Shown: piece after piece, positions 36,601 through 49,300 of the stretch | How positions within the stretch are numbered: the first letter of the stretch is position 1 | Layout of the letters: the number at the start of each line of letters is the position of its first letter | Source of the DNA: Dirofilaria immitis | Taxonomy: Eukaryota > Nematoda > Chromadorea > Rhabditida > Onchocercidae | Direction: 5' to 3' | Length of the DNA stretch: 64,000 nt | Assembly: GCA_024305405.1 (NCBI GenBank) | Contig: JAKNDB010000068.1 | Location: forward strand, 372,001 to 436,000 | The notes under the pieces: generated by a model | What the model saw: the letters and a program-made list of their open reading frames with translations, nothing else | What the model was told of the DNA's origin: nothing | Databases searched by the model: none | Position numbers and translations under genes: made by a program

Positions 36601-39600
36601 GTGAAAAAGTAACAAAAAAAAAGAAATTTATAAAAATAAAAAATTATTATATCGAAATTTTCCAAAAGAAAAAAATTTCAAAAATTTCTGATTTTATAAA
36701 GTATTGAAAAATAAAAATTTGAATTGAAAAAAATGTAATTTTCAAAAAAAAATATTCAACAAATGATAATATAATAATAAATTACGGTAAATAATTTACA
36801 GTAGTTTATCTTATACTTTTTAACTATTATTTTGAAATTATAATTTTATTCATTTCTTTGTTCAGCTAAATCTACGGCTTGCGTTGTATATTCGAAATTT
36901 AAAATATAAATTAATATTTTAAATGCAAAAAAGAAATTTAGATAATGACAGCACTTGCAAATTTATATCTATCATTGGGTAAATTGGATGCTTGCAATAC
37001 GCAATGTCAATTGATCTTAAATATTGATCGTAATAACGATGATGCTACATTGGTATCGTTAAATTTTCTACCTTATCCTTCCATATCTCTTGAAAATTAT
37101 TCTATCAGAAATATCTAAAATCACTATATTTGAAAATTATTTCAATCAGAATATCCAAAATCACTATATTGAAAATTATTTTACTCGTAATATCCAAAAT
37201 TAATATATTGAAAATTATTTTACTCGTAATATCCAAAATTAATATATTGAAAATTATTTTATTCATATATCCAAATTAATATATTGAAAATTATTTTACT
37301 CGTAATATCAAAATTAATATATTTGAAAATTATTTTATTGAAATATCGAAAATTGCTATATGTTTATATACTTTTGACTATATATTTATATATTTTTGAT
37401 TTGATAAAGTATAGAAATAGAAATTTGAGTTGAAAATGTTTTATATATTTACAAGTTCTAAAATGTTTTGAATTTTTTCTTTTATTTAATTCAATTATTC
37501 CAAAGTTTTTTTCTTAAGTCCTATTATTTCTCTTTTGAAGTAATTAGTCAATTGAAGATAATATATATTCAAAGTATTATATATTTAATTAGATATTAAA
37601 ATTTTGGAATAATAAAATTAATTTAATCAAAAAAATTCTTAATTTTTGAATTACGGTGACAGTTTATAGGTTTTTGTTGCTGAAAAATATTAGTTCCATA
37701 ATTATTATCAAAATTACAATTATTATATATAATTATTAATTAATCTAAAATGCAAATATTTCTAAAAACACCCTTAAAACACTTATAATCTTTTGAACCA
37801 AAAACTCAAAACGGATTGTTTGAAGAGTTGTCGGAAATAAATGTAATATTTTTAAGTTTTATGTTGTCAAATCTAATAATCGTAATAATAATAAAAATTG
37901 ATTATAAAATATGATAAGAATTAATATAGATAGATAAATTGATGCATTGAAACATTTATTATATTAATTCCTATTATAATATACAATTGTTATTAATTAT
38001 ATTAATTCTTATTATAGTATATAATTTTAACCTCTATATTAATCAGTATTATATTAATTCCTACTACGGTATATAAATGTTATTAATTATATTAATTTTA
38101 ATTATAATATATAATTTAATAACCTATCAATCAATTATTTATGTATATTAATTCATATTATAGTATATAATTGTTATTAATTATAATATATAATTTAATA
38201 ACCTATGCATCAATTTATTTATCAGATGATGGCCGATCTACTGTATCAATCTAATGAAGTTGGTAAAGCAACAATTCATTTTACACAATTACTTAATAGA
38301 AATCCAAGTAATTCATTTTATTAATACCTTTTTTTTTTTTCTTCCCAATCTATAATAAATATTCAATTGAAATTTTGTTATATTTATAATTAAAATTTAG
38401 TACAAAATTAAAGGAAAAAAATGAATTTCAAATAATTAAAATATTATCAACGATTTTTGTATAAAATTTGAAATATTCGCTTTTTTTTTTTTTTTTTTTT
38501 TGTAATATGAAATGAATACGATTTGATCCGTGCAGTATAACATTAATGATTTTTTTTTTAAGAAAAAAAAATCATTTGATGAAATTCGGCAAGTTTGTTC
38601 GAACTATCTTATGAATCGTTATAGTTGTGTATTACAATTATTTTTATTTTCTTCTAAAAAAAAAAAAAAAAGAATGAATATTTAATTGATACTTTGGCTA
38701 GCGTTATAATAATTTAAAATTTTTATAGATCAATATTATGCATTAGCACGATGTATTGAATTAAATTGGAGAAGAGGTAATGTGAAAGAGATTGAAAAAT
38801 ATCTAAGAAATGCATTGAATAAGAATCCTCGTGCAACACTTAATGCTGGATTCAATTATTGTAAAGGACTTTATGAATGGTAAATAATAAATATGTATTT
38901 GATAAAATTTTTTTTTAAAAAAAAAGAATCGAAATATTATTCGATGATGAAATTAACTGATAATTTTGATAAAAATACTTAGGTATACCGGTGATCCAAA
39001 TACAGCATTACAAGCATTTAATCGTGCACGACGTGATTTGGAATGGGGTGAACGAGCAACATATAATATGATTGAAATATGCCTAAATCCAGATAATGAA
39101 ATAATTGGTGGTGGAACGATTGATGATTATAATCAAGAAGGCAATATGTTCGTTTTTGAAAAAAATTTCTTTTAGAATTTCTATAAAAATTATTTTATAC
39201 ATATGAAGACTATGATAAGCTTAAAATTGAAGATTATGATAAGCTTAAAATTGAAGATTATGATAAGCTTAAAATTGAAGATTATGATAAGCTTAAAATC
39301 CGAAAAAATTGTATTTAATGAAAATGAGCCAAAATAAGGTTAGAGGTTATTAAATTTTTTTTTACCAGGAAACAATAACATAGTTATTTCAGAAGTAATG
39401 GAAATGATAGAGAAGTGGCCGCGAAAACAGCGGAAGGATTTTTGAAGGTAAATGCTTTTATGAAATTAAAGATATTTAATAAAGTTTGTTATTGTAAATA
39501 TTAGTTTACATTACAAATTAATCTAAAAATAATGTGAAAAAAGAGAAAAGAAAGAAAGAAAGTTAATATTTACTAAAAATTTTTATTTAAAAAAATGAAA

Positions 39601-42098
39601 AAAAATTTATATTAAGCTTTATAATAAATATTACGGTCCTAGAATGTAATATATTACGGTCCTAGAATGTAATATATTACGGTCTTAGAATGTAAAGAGG
39701 AAAAAATGATTGATACTAAACTTTTGTAGGAATATAATAATGTAATGAAATACATCGTTTAAATTATTCTCGATTTATATATTAGATTTTAATGATTATT
39801 AACTTCTCTTATTAGTAGCATTGATCAATTAAATATGCAAATTAAACGATATGATTTTTCAATTTAATCTTTCAAAAAAAATTTTTTTATTATAATTCGA
39901 TTATTTGATTAAAAATTAATTGATTATTATAATTTAATTATTTAATTAAAAAATTATTTGATTAAATAATATTCTAATATTTCTTTTCTTTCCATTAAAA
40001 ATAAATAAGAAAATTTTTACATTGTATAAATCTTTTAGCTTTACATACTCAAATATATTTCTATTACATCTGTTGCAATAATTAATTTGCATTTTAACAT
40101 TACGATAATTTATTAAATAAGAAATTTATCAATTAGTATCAAACTTCTATCAATCATATATATATATACCAGAGAAATAGATTATAAATGTAATGATATG
40201 ATAACTTATTTAAATATATACATATACCGGATAAACAGATTATAAATGTAACGATATGATAAATTATTTAAATAAAAACTTATCAATTACTATCAAACTT
40301 CTATCAATCATATATATACCAGATAAATAGATTATAAATGTAACGAATTATTATCAAAAAAAAAAAAATGTTGCATTAAATTTTTTAAAAACTTTTTTTT
40401 CTACAGGAATTACGATATAAATCTGGATTAAATTATAAGTATCAATTGATGGAAAATTTCATCCTATTAATGAGTAATAATCGTGGTAATGTACAACAAG
40501 CATTAACAAATTTTCTTAGTATGGCTGAAACTGAAGATTCTGTTTGTTTTCTTTTTTTCTATTTGTTTGTTTGTTTGTTTGTTTTTTTTGCATATTTTAA
40601 TTTAGTTTTATATTTGATGAATTTTTTTCTTTTGGTTAATATTTATTTGTCTTTTTCTTTTTAGGGTGTGATAAATGTTGGTGCATTACTTGGTTCAGCT
40701 CGAGCTTATCTAATTTTAAAACAAATGCCAAAAGCTAAAGCTCAATTAAAACGTATCCTTTCACATACATGGACATTAGAGGATGCTGATTATTTGGAAA
40801 AATGTATATTATTTTCTTTATTTTTTTCTTCCCCAATTAGTTTTATTAGCATTTTCTAAAAATTAAATCGAAATTCGGAATATAAATTGATTAATTGTTA
40901 ATAGTATTATCATTTAGTGAAAAATTATAAATGATATGATATGATATCATCAAAATTTTGTCAACATTTTATCAACAAACATATGCTCATTGATAATGCA
41001 AGAAATTGATTGATTAATTGTTAATATTATTATCATTTAATGAAAAATTATAAATGATATGATATCATGAAGCATTTTAATATGCCTACTGATGATACAA
41101 GAAATTGGTAGGAATCATATGAAATAAAAAACAAAGAAATCAACGAAATAACTCCATGAAATTTAATATTTAACTAGCATAATTAAATGATCAAACTTTT
41201 CAAAATCTAAATCGCAACTTTAAATTACAACTTAAAATTTAAATAATTTCTAATAACTATTTGCAGGTTGGTTATTGTTGGTTGATATTTATATCAATCA
41301 AAACAAAAATAGTCGAGCATCTGAGATATTGCGAACCGTTTTACAGCACAATGCGGTAAGATTTTAAAAATTTAATATGGAAAAAATTGATCTGCAAAAT
41401 CATTAGAACTGATATAACGATTCATAAAATCACTAGAACTGATATAACGACTCACAAAATCTAAAATGATCTACATTACTAGCATTAATCATTACTAGAA
41501 TTGATATAACATCTGCTCACAAAAATTTTCAACATTTAAAAGATTACTTGGAAAAAGTCTAATTTAATTATTGAAGTTAGAAATAATCTAAAAAAAAGAA
41601 CTGCAAAATAATAAAAAAATTTCCAGAGTTCAATGAAAGCATTTGAATATAGGGGATATTTAAGTGAACGAGAACAAAAATGGGATGAAGCAGCAGCAAA
41701 TTATGAACAAGCTTGGCGCATAGGCAAATGCAGGAATCCATCCGTCGGTAAGATTATTTTTGATGCATCATTTTATTGAATCTGTAGTAACGAAGGTTTT
41801 AATGCATCATTCTATTAAATCTGCAGCAATGAAGATTTCAAGATGTGAGCAAAGAAATACGGAAGAAAAATTGCGTCATGTTAAAAATACTTTATAAATT
41901 ATGCCGCTTATTTGATTAGATTAACTAAAAAAGAATGCACAAATAAATATAGGTTACAAATTGGCCTATAATTATCTGAAATGTCGGAAACCGTTTGATT
42001 GCATCGAAATATGCCATCGTGTATTGGAGCTCTATCCGGATTATCCGCGAATTAAACGTGAAATTATGGACAAAGCAAGAGCGACCATACGCGTATGA
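27603..42098 (+). CDS. ift-139: IFT139 / TTC21B, TPR subunit of intraflagellar transport complex A
   Basis: A TPR scaffold of the IFT-A complex, which drives retrograde transport in cilia; in nematodes that means sensory neuron cilia. Thirty exons run from ATG 27603 (after a likely spliced-leader acceptor ATATCAG, 27595) to TGA 42096-42098. Exon starts include 27603, 27926, 28489, 28756, 29115, 29525, 30187, 30686, 30884, 31496, 31707, 32015, 32232, 33321, 33496, 34653, 34810, 35450, 35989, 36421, 36942, 38226, 38729, 38983, 39393, 40407, 40665, 41267, 41627 and 41953. Family signatures: [74 protein letters not shown] and [20 protein letters not shown]. About 1,314 residues after repair, against 1,316 in human. 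At least six exons lack a base, mostly in A or T runs; exon 5 lacks the G of its acceptor. Confidence 0.96.
30440..30690 (+). repeat. Two decayed copies of an intron-exon junction upstream of IFT139 exon 8
   Basis: The start of exon 8 (30686: GTGTTGCACAATG... ATTGCAAAAGGTCAAATAG) and the intron tail before it (TTTATTTCTTAACAAATATA, AAAATAAAACTTTTT) occur again at about 30446-30541 and, shortened, at about 30555-30618. The extra copies lack an open frame and a proper acceptor. This is a partial tandem exon duplication caught in decay. Confidence 0.8.
31090..31270. repeat. About 39-bp repeat, four imperfect copies
   Basis: Units of the form AAATATTTTATCGCAAATAA followed by GTAACTTAAAGAAAAGCTT, in an IFT139 intron. 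Confidence 0.7.
32535..33028. repeat. 41-bp minisatellite, about 12 copies
   Basis: Period 41 bp (for example copies starting at 32581 and 32622), of the form TCATATTTTTATTTTATCAT followed by CAAAATTAAATCATATAATTT. One copy lacks a single A near 32766. It lies in the IFT139 intron between the exons at 32232-32419 and 33321-33418. Confidence 0.93.
34430..34560. repeat. About 33-bp repeat with TTGATCAA core
   Basis: Four imperfect copies of an ACTTGATCAAGTGTGATTTT-type unit in an IFT139 intron. Confidence 0.65.
35120..35300. repeat. AAATAAATGATTAATTAAAC-type repeat
   Basis: Six or so imperfect copies of about 25-30 bp in an IFT139 intron. Confidence 0.65.
35668..35833. repeat. 33-bp minisatellite, five copies
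   Basis: The unit TATATGTATGATTGATAATG followed by ATTAAAGTTAGTT is repeated almost perfectly in the IFT139 intron after the exon ending at 35597. Confidence 0.9.
37085..37345. repeat. About 39-bp repeat, six imperfect copies
   Basis: Units combining GAAAATTATTTTACTCGTAA with TATCCAAAATTAATATATT, in an IFT139 intron. Confidence 0.75.
37350..38225. other. Long IFT139 intron, remainder
   Basis: AT-rich intronic sequence between the exons ending at 37052 and starting at 38226. It contains degenerate repeats around TATTAATTATATTAATTCTT (37920-38200). No gene or RNA is seen. Confidence 0.6.
39203..39299. repeat. 24-bp repeat, four copies
   Basis: GAAGATTATGATAAGCTTAA plus AATT in tandem, each with a HindIII-type AAGCTT, in the intron after the IFT139 exon ending at 39147. 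Confidence 0.9.
39630..39695. repeat. 23-bp repeat, three copies
   Basis: TATTACGGTCCTAGAATGTA plus ATA in three copies; the third has CTTAG instead of CCTAG. Intronic in IFT139. Confidence 0.88.
40125..40345. repeat. About 100-bp repeat, two to three copies
   Basis: Repeats of ATCAAACTTCTATCAATCAT, ATATACCAGATAAATAGATT and ATAAATGTAACGATATGATA in the IFT139 intron before the exon at 40407. Confidence 0.7.
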
Positions 42099-43328
42099 TC
42101 AATTGAGCAAGTTTTATGAATTGCTATACGACATTATAAGTTACCTGTACAGTACCATACTTTTATTTATTTTTTCGCAAGAAAAAATGTATTTTTGCTT
42201 GTACGGATTAAAGTTAAAAGCGAACTGAATTTAACTGCATTCAAATTTGACGACAAATTAATTTTATTATAATCAGCGATGAGAATATTATGGTTTAGAC
42301 GTGGTTTTCAAATCCATTTCATCAACGTGAATTAGAAAATTTAAAATTTCATCGCTTATTGTCGTTTTTTTGTCGTTTCATATTAATGGTATCTGAAAAA
42401 TGATTGATTATTTTTCAATTTCTTCATTTGTCTTGGAATATTATCCAATGCTATAATTATTTGATCATTTATCCTCATGAAAATACAGTTGGAACACTCA
42501 CTTAACAATGAAGATTCTTTTGATCATATTCAGAAAACTTCAGGCACTGAAAATCTTGCCACAATTAGATCACTTCCTTAAACGTGGTAGATTTTCCAGT
42601 TTGGTGCATTTTTGAAAAATCATGCACTTCTTTCTGATTTCATTGGTCACTTAACAATGAAGATTCTTTTGATCATATTCAGAAAACTTCAGGCACTGAA
42701 AATCTTGCCACAATGAGACTTAAAAATATAAACTCATTAATAATTTCTTCCAAAACACCATTCCATACTTTATCTTGGCATCAAAATAAGTCTTAAGATA
42801 TTATTGTAAATATCAATCTCACTTTTGATTTAATTTATTTAACGTCGCATAGCCAAACGCTCTTTTCATGAATGATCAATGAGAAATATAATACTTACTA
42901 CCTTCAAGATTACTTATAGCCTTCACGCCCTTCGTTTACAAAGTTCTCGAAGTTACACTTCACCATAAAGGACAAGAAAAATTCTCACTATCTATGATTC
43001 AGTATCACTTTTTCTCGCTAACTATGTTGCTGTATCACTCTTTCTACCATTAATAACATTTAGGCTTATTATTTAATGAAAAATGCAACTACAAATAATT
43101 AAAATCTAACTTGGAGGAAATCTCTGATCTGATACATATTATAGTTATATATGGAAATAATCAACTTATCATTGTTAACAAACTAAATCACACACTTTAC
43201 TTTTTTGGTGATTATGACGTCACAAACAATATATTTCTTGTATGTTGGACTAAGAAAAAAAAATTACACAACTTTTAGAAATTAGTGAAATAAATTTAGT
43301 ATTACTGAAATAGATATAAAAATCTCAC
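42099..43328. other. Convergent 3' region between IFT139 and the THADA-like gene
   Basis: It holds the 3' UTR of IFT139 and, on the other strand, the missing last exon(s) and 3' UTR of the THADA-like gene, which I could not place. A 67-bp direct repeat sits at 42498-42564 and 42648-42714 (CACTTAACAATGAAGATTCT through GAAAATCTTGCCACAAT). Confidence 0.55.
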
Positions 43329-46300
43329 CTTCAATTTGATAAGCGGTTTCCACGAATAAGATAACGTAGTTACACCACCGCATTCATTAACTACGTGAAA
43401 TGCAACACGCTTAATACAATCAACTTCATCGAATAGAAGTGAACGACAACAAGATATAAATCTGAGAAGATAAGAAATCAAACTATACAATATTCAAAAG
43501 CTAATTTTTTGAACATTTTTAACCGCAAACATAATTCAAACCAAAATCATTTACAATTAACTGCTAGCTTTATGTATAAAAAGTACTTAAAAATTCTATA
43601 AAAATGCAGAAAATATTTTGGATAATATTGATAGATTATAGGATTAGTTTAATAAACTTGTTCATACCTTTTTTTTTTTAATTTATCTAAATCGTTTGGA
43701 AATATATACTATAATGTATCGATATTAATATAATCTATTTTCTTTTATAATATTATCAATTAAAAATTAACCTGTATCGATAAGATACGGAATGGTGTAA
43801 TATATTGTATGAAGTACGCGAAAGTATCAATAATGCATAAGTGGCATGCAATCGCCATAATTCTTTTGATGAATAAGCATATTTCTCAATTTCCGCAAGT
43901 AAAACTCCAAAATTTTCCAAACAAACAAAACAGTTTTCAATTAGCATTTTGTGAGTTTTTTGAATTAAACTGGGCAACGAAGTAATAGAGTGTGAACAAA
44001 ATGAATGAAATAAGTCAGATGGTGAATCCAGGAATTCCATTCTAAAATAACAACTAATATATAAGAAAATAATATACATTTAACATCAACATATTGATTA
44101 GATCAATTTTGATTTCATAAAATTAAAAATTACAAATTTTAGTACATGAAATGTAATGGCATATTTGAAATATTTAGATCAGTTTTGATAAATTTCATAA
44201 AATTAAAGATTAAAAATTTTATTACATAAAATGTAATAGCATATTTGAAATATAAAACATAGTCAAACAATAGACATCTAACAGAGAGATCATCAATTAA
44301 GCCTAAAAATATGCTCGAAAAGCAATTACGTAGAAAAGTTTCATAAGTGAAAAAAATTCAAAACTTACGCCTCTAATTCTAAGATAGCAAAGTTCAACGT
44401 ATTTTTAATATTCAATGGTAATTTATGTTCCATAATTCTTTTCAATCGATGTGTTAGTCTTCTTCTACATGGTACTAGATGCAATAAACAAGATACCAAT
44501 AAATGATTAATTCGTAGATTAGGACTCGTCGTGAGTAACGAAACAAGTTTACTTACCATTGATTGCAGATGTCTGCAACAAGAATTCACTTTATCTCAAT
44601 ACCAATTACTATATAATGTCCTACTAACATTGGGAATGAAATCTTAATAAGAAAAATCTTACTATAACTATTAATTTTACTCGGTAACCAATTTTAAAAC
44701 AACTGCAGCTAAAGATAAATCAACTATGTAAGACTTAGTTTTTCAGGGTTCCAACACCGCTATATAATATTTCACTTATTGCAAAAAATTGTAAAAATTT
44801 GAACTTCTTTAAGCATAAAATAACAATTAGCAATTCAAATTAATTTAACAATAATTTGATTTTATTAGTGATAATTTTCACAATTTCAATTTAGATATTT
44901 TCATACTAAATTTCTAAAAACTATGATATGCATTAGCAGATTCAACCATCTGTTATTTTCAACAGTAGATTTATTTAAAAAGTGTTTATGACATACATCT
45001 TTTAAAATTGATAATTCAAAAACTTACTCTAATTGAATTGCAGTGTAAAATGATCCACTCACAAAGCGTAATTTCTCGAGCAAGGAAAGTAGCAATATCA
45101 AAGCTGGATCATGTATCGTTGTCTGTTTCAACTGATTGTAAAATTCATTCCACAATATATCGTATTGAAAAATAAACATGAAAAGGGGAATCCCATACTC
45201 TGTGTCATCTATGAGTTTGTGAACCAATGCAGCTAAAAACATCTTATGAATTTTATTATAATCTTAAGGTAGTTTTTTCTTTTATTATTTATACATACAT
45301 AGCTATTTATATTTTCATCAATGTGTCCCTCATTTACAGAATTTACTCCCTTACTGACAGATTTAACAAAATAGAATAAAAACCATAGCAGTGGCATGCT
45401 GCATTTCGTACCATACTATTACTTCTTCGATAAAAATCCAAAACTGATTTGAAAATTTTCAAGGCACAATAAGTCATATCTGAAAATACAAAAATTTATA
45501 TACAAAAGTATGATGTAATGATTCAGGAGATACTTCATTATCAAAAAACTTTGATAAAAACTCTAAAAAAATATCTTTTCTTTCTATCCTTTTCTATTTC
45601 TCTCATTTTCCATTTGTAGTAACAACGGTCGCATAGTTATTTTTATTTTAAAGTAGCATATAAAAAAATTATTCTATTCCGAAACTGTATTTTCGAAATA
45701 AATTGGTCATAATCCAGCTTATTCGTATGAATTAATTTTAATCTAGTTTCAGAAAAAGATCGTATCAATTAAAATTGAATATATGAACTGTTTGTTTTAT
45801 AATAAAAACACAGCTAGCTAGCACTTAAAATGGATCTAAGTGATGACTTATAATCTAGGAAAAATCTGACATACCAAAGTTTGCCATATATAGAAAAGTT
45901 TTTACTACTTTCATTGATCGTACAGCTATCGGTGGTGTACGTGCACGAATATTTCCAAACAGAAAATCAACAATGCTATTACCGATGCCTAATACTTCAT
46001 GAAATATTTTAAACATTGAGCAAAATGCCAAATTACGAGTTGTGCATTCGGGATCGATTGAAAACTTTTTCGTCTAAAATAGATAAAAATAGAATGAAAT
46101 TTTCAAACCTTTTGATTTCTCGGATGACATCATAAATATCATATATCTTATTTACTGCAATTTCTCACTCAGATTTCTTACTATCAACCAATGAACTTTT
46201 TTGGACCTATCGATTAAATGGCTGATCATGAAAATTAGGGTCTTCATTTTATTCAGAAAACTTAGGTATTAGTAAACGAATGTGGTTCGAGAATAATCAG

Positions 46301-49300
46301 CATTAAATCATTAACAGCAAAAACTCATATACAAGATCTCGTGGCTTTACGACGTTTATCACTAAATTACTTGGATTCAGTACATTTGTTACTAAAAATA
46401 CTGGTAAATCAAGTCTTTGTTCTTTTTCTTTCCTTTCCTTTTCAGTTTTAACTATGCAATCCCTGAAATTTCTATTTACGACCCACAAACTTTAATATTA
46501 TCCTACTGCACTATCTATGATGATAGATTCAAAGTATTATTATCTTGAGTAGGAATTTCATTGAAAGAAATTGAAGAGATGATTAACAAAAGATGAAAAA
46601 TTATCATTCTATGTGTTGAATTAATCAGCGATGAAAAATAAAATAATTCTAGCCATGATATCACATGATGATTTTTTAATGATTGTATCAAACTTAATAA
46701 GAGTATTTTGCAATGGATATTAGCAAGTTGAAAGAAATTGAAAAGCCTTAACTTCTCGACATATTGCTCTACTACATCGAGTAAACCATTCTTCACGCAG
46801 CAGGCTGTTATTCGACTAAAACAAATGGCACAGTCATCGACCACAGCTTTATGACGACTTCGCATAAGTACATTCCATACTGATTCATATGCATCATTAA
46901 TAATATTCTTCGTGCTTATCGTTTTACATAAAGATGCTAACATTTCGCAATTTATCTATAAATGTGAACAAAAATAAATATTTCATAGAATTAAAAACTC
47001 AAAATACAGCTATAAGAAGTAAAGCTAATAATATTACTTTTAATTTTTTGCACGATTTCCTTCAAAAAGAGCATTAATCAATTATAACAAAAGTTTTATT
47101 CCGTTTTATTGTATGCGCAACGTATTATACTAAGGCGTAAAATTAGCAAATTGGATTATGCTACTTTCAGATCAAGTAACTGGTAGTATCTAACAACCAA
47201 TTGGATTGAAACATTTAAATTTCATTGGACTCTATCATTACAAATAAAGCTATCAATCATCACAATTATTCCGGTGAAATGTAGGAGAAACAAAAAGAAG
47301 TAAAGAATAATTAACCTTTAAGGTATGGTAATATTGATCGACTGCATTACGCTGTTCATCACTTATCATCAGTGTAGGAGAAACTGAAGGATATAGCCTT
47401 CTATACAATTCAGGAAGTGATGCACAGTGACCGCTATGTTTACTGCCACTGAATGAAATTAAATTACTATTGGATTTAATACAAGCGTCCATCCAAAAGA
47501 AAGATCAAGAAAGGATTCAGTCGGAAAATTCTCCATCAGTGATGTCAGTGTAAGCTTCACACCTGGAAAAACATTAATTAAAAAAATCTTATATAATATC
47601 AAAATTAACGAAACTTCAAAAAAATTTCACCATTCCTTATTTCCATTTATGCTTATTTTACATTAAAAAAACTTGGCTTATTAACTGTTAGAATTGCCTG
47701 AGAAAAAACTTACTATTTGAATCTTTGTACTTAGATTTCTTTATTAGGTTTAAAATCTCTTTCGGCTCTTTGAATTGCAGTATCATTTTTATAAGATAGC
47801 TTAAACCATCCGTGTTATTATTATCAAGCATTTCCATAAATTTATCTGTTAGAAAATTTTGGGAATTAGATTCTGCAGGCGATAAACACATCAGGAATCT
47901 TGTCCTGCAATTTCGTGATATGTAAACAGAACTCATGTAATACACTGATTCAGTCTGATAGTTTCATTTTAATTCTTTTAAACTCTCTTGTTGCAAATAA
48001 AAATTAAAAAAAAATATGCTAATTCAAAATGTTATATTCAGTAAATGAATAATGGTGGAGAATTGTCAATACAATTATCAAACGAAATACAATCAGTGAT
48101 TACGTATTGATAGAGTAATTTGAATTCCATGACCAAATTTTTTCATCGATGATGATTTTTTCATTACTTTTTATCATATAAGCTTAAAAATTCAATGTTT
48201 CTATCTAATTATACATCTAAATTAAATTAAACAGATAACAGAATTCTGCTCACATTTCACAACTCGGTGATCTGAACTTTTTAAATTATGAATCAAATTC
48301 TAGATACTTTATCCATTAACTTCACTATATTGTTTTTTTTTTCACATGTATTAATGTGAAAAAAGAAATTTACAGAAAAATAAAATCGGTAGCAAAAATA
48401 AATAATTCACTAACCTTATTTCAATAATGTCACTTTAGAAAGTGAGTCCATCAACGGCATATCAGTTAACCATTCATTAAAACCGCATTGCTTAAGAAGT
48501 TCCAAAATAAACGCAACTTGAAATGATCGATCTCGATCGTTTTGCATATCATCAAGCTTTTCAAGTAAAGCTATTTGCAGACGTTTACGCGTTTTTGCAT
48601 TTGAGCTTCTTACCATGTCCAAAAGTGCGGCACGGAAATTAGCATTATTAACATCCAAGTTTTGCAGCACAAAAGATTTGATATTTCCGAACTGATGAGA
48701 CCAATCGAACTGAATAAAATATAAAAATGATAAAAACTAATAAAGAGTAAATCGATCATTATATTGTCTGTGTTATATTGATTTCCGCAATGTTTACATC
48801 ATACTATTCTGTTAATAAAATTGATCAATTATTCAAATAAAACGAATGAAACAGTAGTATTCCGAATAAACTTAACCGTAGATCAATTAAAAGAAATGTT
48901 TAGTATTACAATTAAATTATCTAAATTCATTTCCTAATTAAACGGTAAGCTATTTTGAATCTTATTTTTAATATATTCCAGTTTTTCCGAGCTTTTTGAA
49001 ATATCAACAGTTTACTTTACCTTATTCAACTACGGCTTTTTCATATTATTAAAAAAAGTCGAAATGTTGTAAGAGTTGTCTTCTGGTATTTCGTAACGTA
49101 ATCTTAGCAGACGAATAATAATTATAAAGAATAAATGAAGAATCAGGTTCAATTAATTCATAAAAATCTACCAGTTTCTTGTTCATCAGTTTATTTGATA
49201 ATTCAAGTGCATCTAGACGTAATATCGAATGGTATGATGTCAGGCATTTGCGTAATAAGCCAAGTTCATTGCTTTCCAGTGCACGAATAAAAAATTTTTG

